A stretch of DNA of 64,000 nt from positions 2,564,001-2,628,000 of the forward strand of contig NZ_CP114904.1 in assembly GCF_027497215.1 (NCBI RefSeq), given 5' to 3'. The notes under the pieces are model-generated. The model was not told the DNA's origin. It saw only the letters and a list, made by a program, of their open reading frames with translations, and searched no databases. Made by a program: the position numbers and the translations under genes. This DNA is from Micromonospora sp. WMMD812. Its GTDB lineage: Bacteria > Actinomycetota > Actinomycetes > Mycobacteriales > Micromonosporaceae. Shown in pieces: positions 7,928 through 17,230 of the stretch (its first letter is position 1; each line of letters opens with the position of its first letter).

Positions 7928-8695
7928 ATGTCCTCGACGATGCTGGTGCTCGGTCCGAAGCTCTGGGTGGCGCTCGCCGCCCTGACCGCCGCGGCGGCGG
8001 CCGTGGCGACCCTCGGCCGGCTGGGCCACGGCCGACAGATCGTGGTCGCCGCCGCCCGCGCCGCGGTCCAGTTGACGGCCGTGTCGCTGCTGATCGCCGC
8101 CATCGTCGCCTCGCTCTGGGCGACCGCCGGCTTCGTCCTGCTGATGTGCGTGGTGGCCGCCGGCACCTCCGGCCGGCGGATCACCGCCGGTGCGCGGGGC
8201 TGGTGGGCCGGCGTGCCGATCGCGGCGGGCAGCCTCGCCGTCGTGGCCGCGCTGCTGGTCGTGGGCCTGGTACCGGCGCGCGGGATCGCCGTCATCCCGG
8301 TGGCCGGCATCCTCATCGGCGGGGCGATGACCGCCACCTCGCTGGCCGGCCGGCGGGCCCTCGACGAGCTGACCGGTCGGCGGGGCGAGGTGGAAGCGGC
8401 ACTCGCGCTCGGTTTCGCACCCCGGGACGCGGTGCTGCTGGTGTGCCGATCCGCGGCCGCCCAGGCGCTGATCCCGGCGCTCGACCAGACGCGCACAGTG
8501 GGGCTGGTGACGCTGCCCGGCGCGTTCGTCGGGGTGCTGCTGGGCGGGGCGAGCCCGCTCGCCGCCGGGGTGACGCAGCTGTTCGTCCTCGTCGGGCTCC
8601 TGGCCGTGGAGACCGTCGCGGTCGTCCTCACCGTCGAACTGGTGGCCCGGAGCCGGCTGCGCCCTGCCGATCCGGTACCGGCCCTGGCCGGTTGA
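7928..8695 (+). CDS. FetB / UPF0014-family ABC permease
   Basis: A 255-residue membrane protein. Conserved features of the family are ARAAVQLTAVS early, the loop GGAMTATSLAGRR in the middle, and TVGLVTLPGAFVGVLLGGASP near the end. In E. coli FetB works with the ATPase FetA to export iron and protect against peroxide. Here no FetA-type ATPase lies on either side, so the partner must be encoded elsewhere or the protein works alone. The ATG at 7928 fits the first hydrophobic helix. The gene follows the MFS exporter after a hairpin. Confidence 0.85.
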   Translation: MSSTMLVLGPKLWVALAALTAAAAAVATLGRLGHGRQIVVAAARAAVQLTAVSLLIAAIVASLWATAGFVLLMCVVAAGTSGRRITAGARGWWAGVPIAAGSLAVVAALLVVGLVPARGIAVIPVAGILIGGAMTATSLAGRRALDELTGRRGEVEAALALGFAPRDAVLLVCRSAAAQALIPALDQTRTVGLVTLPGAFVGVLLGGASPLAAGVTQLFVLVGLLAVETVAVVLTVELVARSRLRPADPVPALAG

Positions 8696-8750
8696 CGCGG
8701 GAAACGCGAAGACCGTTGGCTTTCCGTCGGCACCCGCCTATGGTGGGCGG

Positions 8751-8993
8751 ATGTCACCGACCGTTCAGGTTGCCGTCACCGTCACGACAGTGACGGCGCT
8801 CCCGGCTGCCCACCGGTCGGCGGTCACCATCCTGCGCGCGCGTCCGTCCGTCCGTGAGCGCGTCGTGCCGGTCCACGTCAGCACCCGGGGGGTGCCGAGC
8901 CCAACCCCCGCGGGTCGTGGCCCACCGGCGAATCCGTCACACCTCGCAACGGACGCCAAGGGCGAAGCTCACCGCTTCGGCCCTTTTTCTTTT
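8751..8993 (+). other. Structured leader with possible attenuator, upstream of the DksA/TraR-like gene
   Basis: The 317 bases between the permease stop and the next start hold no convincing gene. They contain a perfect stem CCGTCAC-GACA-GTGACGG (8779-8796), further GC-rich self-complementary stretches, and a strong intrinsic terminator just before the ribosome binding site of the next gene. A weak open frame begins at ATG 8751 but its codon use is not convincing. The arrangement suggests a transcribed leader that can terminate before the zinc-finger gene, or a short independent RNA. Confidence 0.4.
8958..8993 (+). terminator. Intrinsic terminator (possible attenuator) with U-tract
   Basis: AAGGGCGAAGC (8958-8968) pairs with GCTTCGGCCCTT (8974-8985) with a single bulged base and a 5-nt loop, followed by TTTCTTTT. 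This is a rare true rho-independent terminator for this GC content. It ends 19 bases before the ATG at 9013, directly ahead of AAGGAG. Confidence 0.75.
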
Positions 8994-9012
8994 CCCGACA
9001 AGGAGTTCCACC

Positions 9013-9336
9013 ATGAGCACCGGCACGCACCGGCACGCCGAGCAGGACCGGCTCGGCGACCTGCGCACATCCCTCACCAAGCAGTTCGAGGCCCACCAGG
9101 CGAGACTGACCGAACTCACGGCGGACACCGGCGACCCCGGCCAGGCGCACACGCAGGACGCGCTCATCGCCGCCACCCGGCAGAGCCTGGAGCAGATCGG
9201 TGGCGCGCTGCGTCGCGTCGCCGACGGCAGCTACGGCGTCTGCGAGCGGTGCCAGGGCGACATCCCGACCGAACGCCTGGAAATCCTGCCGCACGCCCGG
9301 TTCTGCGTCCCCTGCCAACAGAAGCAGAACGGCTGA
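9013..9336 (+). CDS. TraR/DksA-family zinc-finger protein
   Basis: A 107-residue protein with an N-terminal helical region and a C-terminal four-cysteine zinc finger, CERC near residue 77 and CVPC near residue 97, matching the TraR/DksA C4 finger. The preceding SYGVCERCQGDIPTERLEILPHARFC is very typical of the family. Such proteins bind RNA polymerase through the secondary channel and change its response to ppGpp or promoter type. AAGGAG lies 9 bases before the ATG at 9013. An in-frame GTG further upstream would put a terminator inside the coding region, so it is not used. The gene sits behind a possible attenuator. Confidence 0.9.
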   Translation: MSTGTHRHAEQDRLGDLRTSLTKQFEAHQARLTELTADTGDPGQAHTQDALIAATRQSLEQIGGALRRVADGSYGVCERCQGDIPTERLEILPHARFCVPCQQKQNG

Positions 9337-9342
9337 GGCATC

Positions 9343-9373
9343 GGGCTGCCGTGCGCCCCCGGCACGGCAGCCC
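9343..9373. terminator. Bidirectional hairpin between convergent genes
   Basis: GGGCTGCCGTGC (9343-9354) pairs perfectly with GCACGGCAGCCC (9362-9373) around a 7-nt loop, between the DksA/TraR-like gene and the amidase gene that ends at 9397. Confidence 0.65.
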
Positions 9374-9396
9374 TCCCCCTCGCGCTGTGGCGGTGG

Positions 9397-10785
9397 TCAG
9401 CAGCGCGGCACGCCGGGGATGTAGCCGTCGTGTCCGGTGGAGACGTACGCGTCGGCGACCCAGCGGCTGGTGCCGATCCGGTTCCAGACGTTGCTCGTGC
9501 CGTACGGGCCGGTGACCGTGGTGCCGGCGGCCTGGCAGTAGATGCTGACCGTGGCGCCGTCCGCGACCGTGCCGACGACCGGGTGGCCGGTGCCCGGCCC
9601 GGAGCGGACGTTCAGGTTGGCCGACTCGGTGTTCACGGTGCCGGAGCCGATGCCGGTGATCCCGTTCACCAGCTGCAGGTAGTAGGTCCAGTTCCAGTTC
9701 GGGCCCGGGTCGGTGTGGGTGGCCCCGGGCACCTCGACGTGCCCGATGATGTGCGCCCGGTCCCGAGGGATGCCGTAGCGGGCGGTGAGGGTGCGGGTGA
9801 GCGCCGCGGACGCCCGGTACATCGCGTCGGTGAACCAGGCGGCGTTGTCCACGTACCCCTCGTGCTCGATGCCGATCGACCGGGTGTTGTAGGTCCAGTT
9901 GCCGGCGTGCCAGGCGATGTCCTTCTCCCGCACCGACTGGGTGACCGCACCGTCCGAGGAGCGGAAGGTGTAGTGCGCGCTGACCTTCGCGGCCGGGTTC
10001 TGGAACCAGCTGATCGAGCCGGCGTAGGAGCCCTGCGTGACATGGATGACGATGCGGTCGACCGGGTGGCTGGTGGGCCGGCTGGCCACGGTGTAGTTGC
10101 TGGTGCTGGCCGGCGCCCACGCCGCCGGGCCGTAGTCGGCGCTGAGCGTGCCGACGTCCCCCGGTCGCGGAGCCCGCTCCAGCGCGCCGCGCTGCGGCGC
10201 GACCGCCCGGCCGGTCACCGCCACCCCGCGCTCCGTGGTGAGGCCGCTGCCGAGCAGGTCGTAGACCGTGTCCGCGTAGAGCCGCGCGGCCGACGGGTCG
10301 CTCGCCCCGCCGTACCGGGCGACGGCCCCGTACCAGCGGCCGAGGTCGTCCCGGCCGGCCGCGGTGAGGCCGGCCCGGTCGGCGTACGCCCGCAGCACCG
10401 CGGCCGCCCCGAGCACGTTGGCCGCGGGGTCGGTGCGCAGGGTGGTCGGGGCCAGCCGGGTGAGCGCGGCCGCCTCGTCGAGCGTGCGCAGGCCCGGGTT
10501 GTGGACCAGGTGCATCAGGCCGTACCCACCGGCGGCGCTGGGCGCGCCGGCGTGCATGTCCAGCCGCGTCTCGGCGTACCCGAGCGCCACGAGCAGGTCG
10601 CGGGGCACGTCGTAGCGCGCGGCGGCGGTGTCGAACGCGGCGGCCAGCGGGCCGGACGGCGCTGTCCGGACCGGGTCGGCGGCGGCCGGCGACGCCATCG
10701 CGACCGGGCCGACGAGCGCCGTGGTCAGGGCCAGCACGCCGCCGAGCAGGAGCCGGGCCCGGCGGACGGGGGGTGCAGCGGTCAT
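9397..10785 (-). CDS. Secreted N-acetylmuramoyl-L-alanine amidase with SH3-like tail
   Basis: A 462-residue exported protein. The N-terminus has Arg residues then a hydrophobic core ending near ASPAAADP, a Sec-type signal peptide. A lysozyme-like or SLT-like helical region follows (YDVPRDLLVALGYAETRLD). A type-2 amidase domain then has VIHVTQG, SAHYTF, AWHAGNW and GHVEVPGATHTDPG, which supply the zinc ligands that cleave the peptide from muramic acid. The C-terminal 60 to 70 residues form an SH3-like binding domain (LNVRSGPGTGHPVVG) and end in a terminal Cys. AAGGAGTGGCA precedes the ATG. It is the last gene of the leftward five-gene group but is separated from the M23 gene by a strong hairpin. 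Confidence 0.88.
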   Translation of the reverse strand: MTAAPPVRRARLLLGGVLALTTALVGPVAMASPAAADPVRTAPSGPLAAAFDTAAARYDVPRDLLVALGYAETRLDMHAGAPSAAGGYGLMHLVHNPGLRTLDEAAALTRLAPTTLRTDPAANVLGAAAVLRAYADRAGLTAAGRDDLGRWYGAVARYGGASDPSAARLYADTVYDLLGSGLTTERGVAVTGRAVAPQRGALERAPRPGDVGTLSADYGPAAWAPASTSNYTVASRPTSHPVDRIVIHVTQGSYAGSISWFQNPAAKVSAHYTFRSSDGAVTQSVREKDIAWHAGNWTYNTRSIGIEHEGYVDNAAWFTDAMYRASAALTRTLTARYGIPRDRAHIIGHVEVPGATHTDPGPNWNWTYYLQLVNGITGIGSGTVNTESANLNVRSGPGTGHPVVGTVADGATVSIYCQAAGTTVTGPYGTSNVWNRIGTSRWVADAYVSTGHDGYIPGVPRC

Positions 10786-10805
10786 TGCCACTCCTTCCTG
10801 GGATC

Positions 10806-10841
10806 GGCCGCGCGTGGCCCCGGGGTCGGCCACGCGCGGCC
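10806..10841 (-). terminator. Intercistronic hairpin between M23 peptidase and amidase
   Basis: GGCCGCGCGTGGCC (10806-10819) pairs perfectly with GGCCACGCGCGGCC (10828-10841), 14 bp with an 8-nt loop. It lies in the 70-bp gap inside the leftward gene group, so the amidase may be transcribed at a lower level or separately. Confidence 0.55.
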
Positions 10842-10855
10842 CGAGCGGGGATGTG

Positions 10856-12043
10856 TCAGCACCAGCCGTTGACCGGACCGGACACCCCGGTCCAGAGGTA
10901 CGCGTCGGAGACCCAACTGCCGTCGCCGAGCCGGTTCCAGAGCGAGGTGGTGCCGTACCGGCCGGTGTGCGTGGTGCCGTTCGCGGAGCACGAGACGGCA
11001 ACCGTGGCGCCGTCGGCCAGCGACCCGAGGGCCGCGTACCCGGTGCCCGGACCGGCGCGTCGGGTCAGGGTGCCGCCGCCGAAGGTGTCCACCACCCCCT
11101 GGGTGAGGCCGAGCGCCCCGTGGTTGTGGATCGCGCCGCCGGCCCCGATCGTGTACGACCCGTGGCGGGCACCGCCCTGGTACGCCGTCGCCCCGTTGAC
11201 GAACACCCACTTGCCGACGTCGTGGCCGGCGATCGGGACGTACGTGTTGTTCTGCCGCAGCCCGAAGTGGACGTGCCGGCCCGAGGCGGCGCCGCCGCAG
11301 GTGACGTCGGTGCCGGTGTAACCGAGGAACGCGCCCTGGGCGACGGCCGCCCCGTTGACCGCGATGTTGCTCCACAGGTGGTAGTAGTCGGTCGCGTAGC
11401 CCCGGTCGTGGATGACGCGGATCCACCCCTGGCACATCGTGTACGCCGTGCCGGCGCGGGCGGCCCGGACCACCTGGTCGCCCCCGGAGAGGTCGATGGA
11501 GCTGTACGGCGACTCGCTCCCGCCCCAGCCGTGCGGACCACCGGTGAGCGTCCAGGTCTGGCCGACCGTGAACGGCAACGCCATGCCGGTGCGGTAGTCG
11601 CCACCCGCGTAGAGGGGTGTGGGGGTGGCGTCGAATACCTGCTTCTCGCGGCTCGTCACCAGGGGCGACTGGGCGGCCAGCTCGGCGAACCCGGCCTCCC
11701 CGTCGAAGGCGACCCGCCACCCGTCGCGCTCCGCGCGGGCGACGAAGACCGCGCCGGTCGGGTGGGCGTCCTCCCGGTGCGGGGCCAGGGCCACGGCAGT
11801 GCCGAAGGCCCACCCGGCGCCGGTCCGGCTGACCGTGGTCCGGGTCTCCGGTCGGACGCCCTGTCGCGCGGGGTCGGCCAGCGCGAGCAGCTTCGCGGTG
11901 ACGGCGTCGGTGAGGGTGGCGGACGGAATCGCGGACGGCGGCACGGCGCGGGGCGGCGCGGCGGCTGCCGGGGCCGCCACCACCAGGCCGGCGACCGTCA
12001 GCAGGGCCAGGCTGGCGCCGGCGGCCCGTCGTCGACTGTGCAT
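10856..12043 (-). CDS. Secreted M23-family peptidase (LasA-like) with SH3-like tail
   Basis: About 395 residues, with a signal peptide ending near APAAAAPPRA. The middle domain resembles M23 endopeptidases of the LasA type: GPHGWGGS and SSIDLSGG carry the first His and the Asp, HDRGYATDYYHLW the next His, and GRHVHFGL the HxH pair. These enzymes cut glycyl or cross-link peptides of the wall. The C-terminal SH3-like domain (RAGPGTGYAALG, then SLWNRLGDGSWVSDAYLWTG) is a close paralogue of the amidase tail and also ends in a terminal Cys. The mature protein has four cysteines. ATG 12043 is chosen for its GAGG site; a GTG 36 bases upstream is possible. Confidence 0.85.
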   Translation of the reverse strand: MHSRRRAAGASLALLTVAGLVVAAPAAAAPPRAVPPSAIPSATLTDAVTAKLLALADPARQGVRPETRTTVSRTGAGWAFGTAVALAPHREDAHPTGAVFVARAERDGWRVAFDGEAGFAELAAQSPLVTSREKQVFDATPTPLYAGGDYRTGMALPFTVGQTWTLTGGPHGWGGSESPYSSIDLSGGDQVVRAARAGTAYTMCQGWIRVIHDRGYATDYYHLWSNIAVNGAAVAQGAFLGYTGTDVTCGGAASGRHVHFGLRQNNTYVPIAGHDVGKWVFVNGATAYQGGARHGSYTIGAGGAIHNHGALGLTQGVVDTFGGGTLTRRAGPGTGYAALGSLADGATVAVSCSANGTTHTGRYGTTSLWNRLGDGSWVSDAYLWTGVSGPVNGWC

Positions 12044-12082
12044 ACTCGGCGACCTCACTCTCTGATGGGCGGATGGCACCGG

Positions 12083-12949
12083 TCAGGCCGGGACGACGGA
12101 GAGGTGCGGGCCGGCGGCCGGTGGTGTCCCGGCCAGGCTGAGCAGGGTGTGCCCGCTGGCGTCGTCGACCACGGCGACCCGTACCGACCCGGGCTCCGGG
12201 TCGGCCAGCGGCACGGCGAACACCGCGGTCACCGGGCGGCCCTGGTAGCGCGCCGCGTGCCCGACGAAGCGCCACCCGCCGTCGTCCCAGTGCTCGCGTA
12301 CGTCGGAGCGGAGCAGCGGCGCCACCCGCCGGTAGGCGTCGCTGAGTTGGAGCTGCTGCACGCTGGCGAGCAGCGGCACGCCCGAGCCGCCGCGCAGCGG
12401 GTGGGTGAGTCGCACGCGCAGCTGGCGCAGCGGCAGCAGCCAGGCCCGGTCCAGTTCGGGCGAGAGCGCGACCACCGCCGCCAGCTCGACGAGGAGCACG
12501 GCCCCGCCGTCGACCGGCCGCCCGGCGAGGGCGGCGAGCCAGCCGCCGGTGGCCAGCGTGGCCAGGCCGCCGGCGGCCACCAGCAGCCCGGCCCGGGCGA
12601 GGCTGCGGCCGGAGACCGGGGCCGTGCTGGCGCTCAGGCAACCGCAGGAGGACGCCGGCGCGACCCGCCGCGCGTAGCCGAGGTAACCGAGGAAGCCGAC
12701 GGCCAGCACGGTGGCGGCGATCGCCTCCAACCGCAGCACGGGCGGCAGCAGGAGCAGCGCGCCGAGGGTCAGCTCGATCCCGCCGAGCAGCCGGTACGTG
12801 GGCAGCGCCCGGCGTTCCCCGGTCAGCCGGACGAGCGCCGAGCGGTTGGCCGTCGCGGCGGCGTGCCGGCTGAACAGTTTGACGCGGGCGGACCAGATCA
12901 GCACCGCGCCGACGACCAGCGGTTGCAGCGTCGCGATCATCTCGATCAT
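12083..12949 (-). CDS. MauE/DoxX-family redox membrane protein
   Basis: A 288-residue protein whose first 170 residues carry four or so transmembrane helices of the MauE/DoxX type (LQPLVVGAVLIWSARVKLF at the start, GGIELTLGALLLLPP next). A conserved SSCGCLSAS motif lies near residue 100; these are the only two cysteines. MauE is needed for the six disulfides of methylamine dehydrogenase light chain. The C-terminal ~100 residues are soluble and not part of MauE; I do not recognise them. GGGGAGAACCC precedes the ATG. Its neighbours are a 15-cysteine protein and exported hydrolases with terminal cysteines, so a role in oxidising exported proteins is plausible. Confidence 0.75.
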   Translation of the reverse strand: MIEMIATLQPLVVGAVLIWSARVKLFSRHAAATANRSALVRLTGERRALPTYRLLGGIELTLGALLLLPPVLRLEAIAATVLAVGFLGYLGYARRVAPASSCGCLSASTAPVSGRSLARAGLLVAAGGLATLATGGWLAALAGRPVDGGAVLLVELAAVVALSPELDRAWLLPLRQLRVRLTHPLRGGSGVPLLASVQQLQLSDAYRRVAPLLRSDVREHWDDGGWRFVGHAARYQGRPVTAVFAVPLADPEPGSVRVAVVDDASGHTLLSLAGTPPAAGPHLSVVPA

Positions 12950-13031
12950 GGGTTCTCCCCTCGGGTGTCCGGCGGGCGCCGCCCCGGCGGTACACGGCGC
13001 CTGACCGCGTAGCGCCGGGGACGGCGCGCGG

Positions 13032-13628
13032 TCAGGCGGCGGCGTAGACGGTGGCGATGTCGATCTCGTTGGTGTCCGGGTGCCAGGCCCCGAGCACCTG
13101 GACGTGCCGGCCGACTCGCAGCAGCGACAGGTCGCTGACCGCCGGGGTGCCGTTGTAGACGGCGGCGGACCGGTCCGGCACCACGTGCGCGACGATCCGC
13201 TGGCCCTTGTGGTCGAGGTGCAGCACGTTGCGGCCGACCGCGGCGACGTGCGCGTGCAGGTTGACGATGTTCACCCAGACCGAGTCGGCGGCGAGGGTGC
13301 CGTCGGGCAGGCGGACGCCGCGGGCGTACAGCCCGTCACCGACCGCCACCTTGTCGAACGTGGTCGGGTGCAGCTTCCAGATGCTCGTGCCGTCGGTGAT
13401 CCGGATCGAGTGCAGGACGGCGTCCGAGCCGGTGACGAAGAGCATGCTGCCGGAGATCGTGCTGATCCGTCCCTCGGCGAAGTTCGGGTCCGGCATGCCC
13501 GGCTCGACGGACGCCGCCTCGGCGGCGAAGGCCGCCTCCGGTGCGAGCGAGCCGAGGCCGGTGGCCCCGACGACGCCGCCGAGCGCGGCGGTGGCGAGCA
13601 GTCGGCGGCGGTCGATGGTCTGCTGCAT
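13032..13628 (-). CDS. Tat-exported small beta-rich protein of unknown function
   Basis: A 198-residue protein with a clear twin-arginine signal: DRRRLLATAALGGVVG then an Ala-rich cleavage region ending AAFAAEAA. The mature part is beta-rich, with repeated short strands (ISTISGSMLFVTG, LYARGVRLPDG, VLHLDHKGQRIVAHVV) suggestive of two OB-like or DUF5666-like barrels. It has no cysteine. I do not recognise a catalytic motif. It starts 16 bases after the cysteine-rich gene stops and has a GGGAGG site, so the two are surely cotranscribed. Because its partner lacks an obvious signal peptide, it could act as a Tat escort, as MelC1 does for tyrosinase. Confidence 0.7.
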   Translation of the reverse strand: MQQTIDRRRLLATAALGGVVGATGLGSLAPEAAFAAEAASVEPGMPDPNFAEGRISTISGSMLFVTGSDAVLHSIRITDGTSIWKLHPTTFDKVAVGDGLYARGVRLPDGTLAADSVWVNIVNLHAHVAAVGRNVLHLDHKGQRIVAHVVPDRSAAVYNGTPAVSDLSLLRVGRHVQVLGAWHPDTNEIDIATVYAAA

Positions 13629-13644
13629 GGTGGCGCCCTCCCGT

Positions 13645-14058
13645 TCAGACGGTGTCGACCGAGCAGGGCCGCAGCCCGGCGGAGAGACTGGCGATCGCGC
13701 TGTACGCCGCCGGCGTCAGGTCGATGATCCGGTTGCTGCCGCAGGCCGAGCCGCAGCAGGTGCGCTCGCCGCAGAACAGGTCGGTCTGCGGCCCGCAGTC
13801 GGCGATGGTGGTGCCGATCCGAGCCCCGTTGCAGAGGTTGGTGGTGTAGTGCCGGAAGCCGCAGCCGCGCCGGCTCATGCCGGTCACCCCGCACGCGTGG
13901 GGGCGGGTGATGGCCAGGCACGCGTCCGAGGTGTTGGGCCAGGCGTGCTGGTAGTTGCCCGACCGGCAGGTGCCACAGGCGCCGCCGCCGGCCGAGCCGC
14001 AGGGACCCCAGGCGCTGCCGCAGCAGAACCAGGACACCTCGCCTCGCAGAGCTGCCAT
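13645..14058 (-). CDS. Cysteine-rich protein (15 Cys in 137 residues), first gene of the leftward group
   Basis: A 137-residue protein with 15 cysteines, in patterns WFCC (12-13), GPC (20), ACGTC (28, 31), then Cys47, 56, 66, 76, 88, 96, the pair 101-102, 106 and 132. It also has three tryptophans (10, 17, 40). No Sec or Tat signal is visible: Cys appears by residue 12 and there is no hydrophobic core. AGGAGGCACC precedes the ATG at 14056-14058. Cysteine density and linkage to a MauE-like protein recall methylamine dehydrogenase light chain, but I see no convincing sequence match to it, so the function is unknown. The odd number of cysteines suggests one is free or intermolecular. Confidence 0.75.
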   Translation of the reverse strand: MAALRGEVSWFCCGSAWGPCGSAGGGACGTCRSGNYQHAWPNTSDACLAITRPHACGVTGMSRRGCGFRHYTTNLCNGARIGTTIADCGPQTDLFCGERTCCGSACGSNRIIDLTPAAYSAIASLSAGLRPCSVDTV

Positions 14059-15756
<1,698 letters not shown>

Positions 15757-15807
15757 CGCGCCGCCGGCTCGACCCCGGGTGGGCCGGCGAACCGCCCGTA
15801 CGGTGAC

Positions 15808-15841
15808 GACGGGGTGCGGACCGCAGGGTCCGCACCCCGTC
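15808..15841. terminator. Strong hairpin after the S1 protease
   Basis: A perfect 15-bp stem: GACGGGGTGCGGACC (15808-15822) and its complement (15827-15841) around a GCAG loop. It lies between the protease and the convergent LtrA gene. Confidence 0.7.
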
Positions 15842-15896
15842 CGCGCGCCAGCCCTCACGCCACGCCCGCTCTCCGGCCGGACGGCCCCGGCGGCGG

Positions 15897-17057
15897 TCAC
15901 GTCCCTCGGCGCGTCCGGGCGATCCGCGTGTCGAAGTGGGCGATCAGGATGAGCAGACCGGCGATGATCGCGGTTCCGGCGAGCATCGGCAGGCCCCGGC
16001 TCGCGACGGCGGCACCGGCGATCGCGATCAGCCCGAGCAGCCGGTGCCAGGAGAGATGGCGGTGGACCGCCGCCGCGAGCAGGACCCAGCCGGCCAGGAA
16101 GAGCACCGGCCCGGTGGCCGCCGCCGCTATGCGGGCCGGGTCACGGGACAACGGCTCGGCGATCATCAGCTGGGCGCCGGCGGCGGTCCCGACGACGCCG
16201 GCGACCATGACCAGATGCAGGTATCCGGCCAGCAGCGCCAACCGGCTGCCGGGCGGGCCCAGCTCCTCGATGGCGGCGCCGAGCCGCGACGCGCCCGGGA
16301 TGAGGTACAGCCGGCAGATGCTCACGGCGTTGACGAACGTCAGGAAGAACGCCAGCGTGCGGTACAGGTCGAAGCCGTCGTCGCTGTAGGTGACGCCGGC
16401 CGTCAGGATGAGCTCGCCCAGGGCGATGATGAAGATCTGTTGGTAGCGCTCCGAGATGTGCTCTCCGACGACCTGCAGGCTCTCCCAGCTGCTCCGACCG
16501 AGCCCCGGCGTCGGCCAGCGGAGCCGCGCCAGGGAATAGTCCATGACCAGGGCACCCGCCCACAGCACTTCCCTGGCCGGCTCGACGAACGCGCCGACCA
16601 GCCAGAGGATGCCGGAGAGCGCGAACCAGACCGCCACCCGCAGCGTCCGCACCTGCGACGGGTGACCACGCAGGGCGGGCAGCAGCAGGCACGCCCGCCC
16701 CAGATGGATGGACACGTAGGCGCCGGCGAAGACCAGCGCGTGCTCACCGAACGCGGTGGGCGCGGCGGAGGCCATGAGCAGACCGCCGAACATCACCCAC
16801 AGCAGCAGCACGACGATGAGATTCGACTGCGGATCGAACCAGTCCGTCGACCACGCGGTCACGAACCACACCCACCAGATGGCCGCCAATATCAGCGTGG
16901 CGCGGAACGCGCCGCCGACGGTGAGGTCGAACTCGACCACCCGGGAGACCCGGGTCAGCGCGAAGATGAAGGCCAGGTCGAAGAAGAGTTCCAGGAACGA
17001 CGCCCGCCGCGAGCCCTCCCGCCGCCGCAACAGGCGTCCCGCCAGCCCTCCCGCCAT
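15897..17057 (-). CDS. LtrA-family membrane protein (copy 1)
   Basis: A 386-residue, highly hydrophobic protein of the 'low temperature requirement A' family. Diagnostic motifs are ASFLELFFDLAFIFALTRVS near the N-terminus, HISERYQQIFIIALGELIL in the middle, and several Trp-rich helices (AAIWWVWFVTAWSTDWFDP). The family has about ten helices and no firmly known transport activity. GGGGGGAA precedes the ATG at 17055-17057. It is one of four members of this family in the window, an unusual density. It is alone on its transcript. Confidence 0.85.
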   Translation of the reverse strand: MAGGLAGRLLRRREGSRRASFLELFFDLAFIFALTRVSRVVEFDLTVGGAFRATLILAAIWWVWFVTAWSTDWFDPQSNLIVVLLLWVMFGGLLMASAAPTAFGEHALVFAGAYVSIHLGRACLLLPALRGHPSQVRTLRVAVWFALSGILWLVGAFVEPAREVLWAGALVMDYSLARLRWPTPGLGRSSWESLQVVGEHISERYQQIFIIALGELILTAGVTYSDDGFDLYRTLAFFLTFVNAVSICRLYLIPGASRLGAAIEELGPPGSRLALLAGYLHLVMVAGVVGTAAGAQLMIAEPLSRDPARIAAAATGPVLFLAGWVLLAAAVHRHLSWHRLLGLIAIAGAAVASRGLPMLAGTAIIAGLLILIAHFDTRIARTRRGT

Positions 17058-17230
17058 TTCCCCCCATCTCGGACATCACATCTGGTCGCGCACATGTCGT
17101 ATCACTGCCGGGCCTCCATCCGGGCACGAACGCCGAGGCCACCGCCGCGTCGCGCGGCAACCTGTCACACCGGACCGGCATGGTGGTGACCAACCGCGGA
17201 CGTCGGGTCCGCCGCTCGGAAGGACGCGCC

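Noticed and set aside
8854..9336. Longer form of the TraR/DksA-like protein starting at GTG 8854
   Set aside because: It would translate through the intrinsic terminator, adds non-family sequence, and has a weaker start than ATG 9013 with AAGGAG.
13645..14058. Calling the Cys-rich protein a methylamine dehydrogenase light chain
   Set aside because: MauE linkage and Cys density are suggestive, but the characteristic Trp/Cys spacing of the quinone-bearing light chain is not seen and no heavy chain or MauD/MauG lies nearby.
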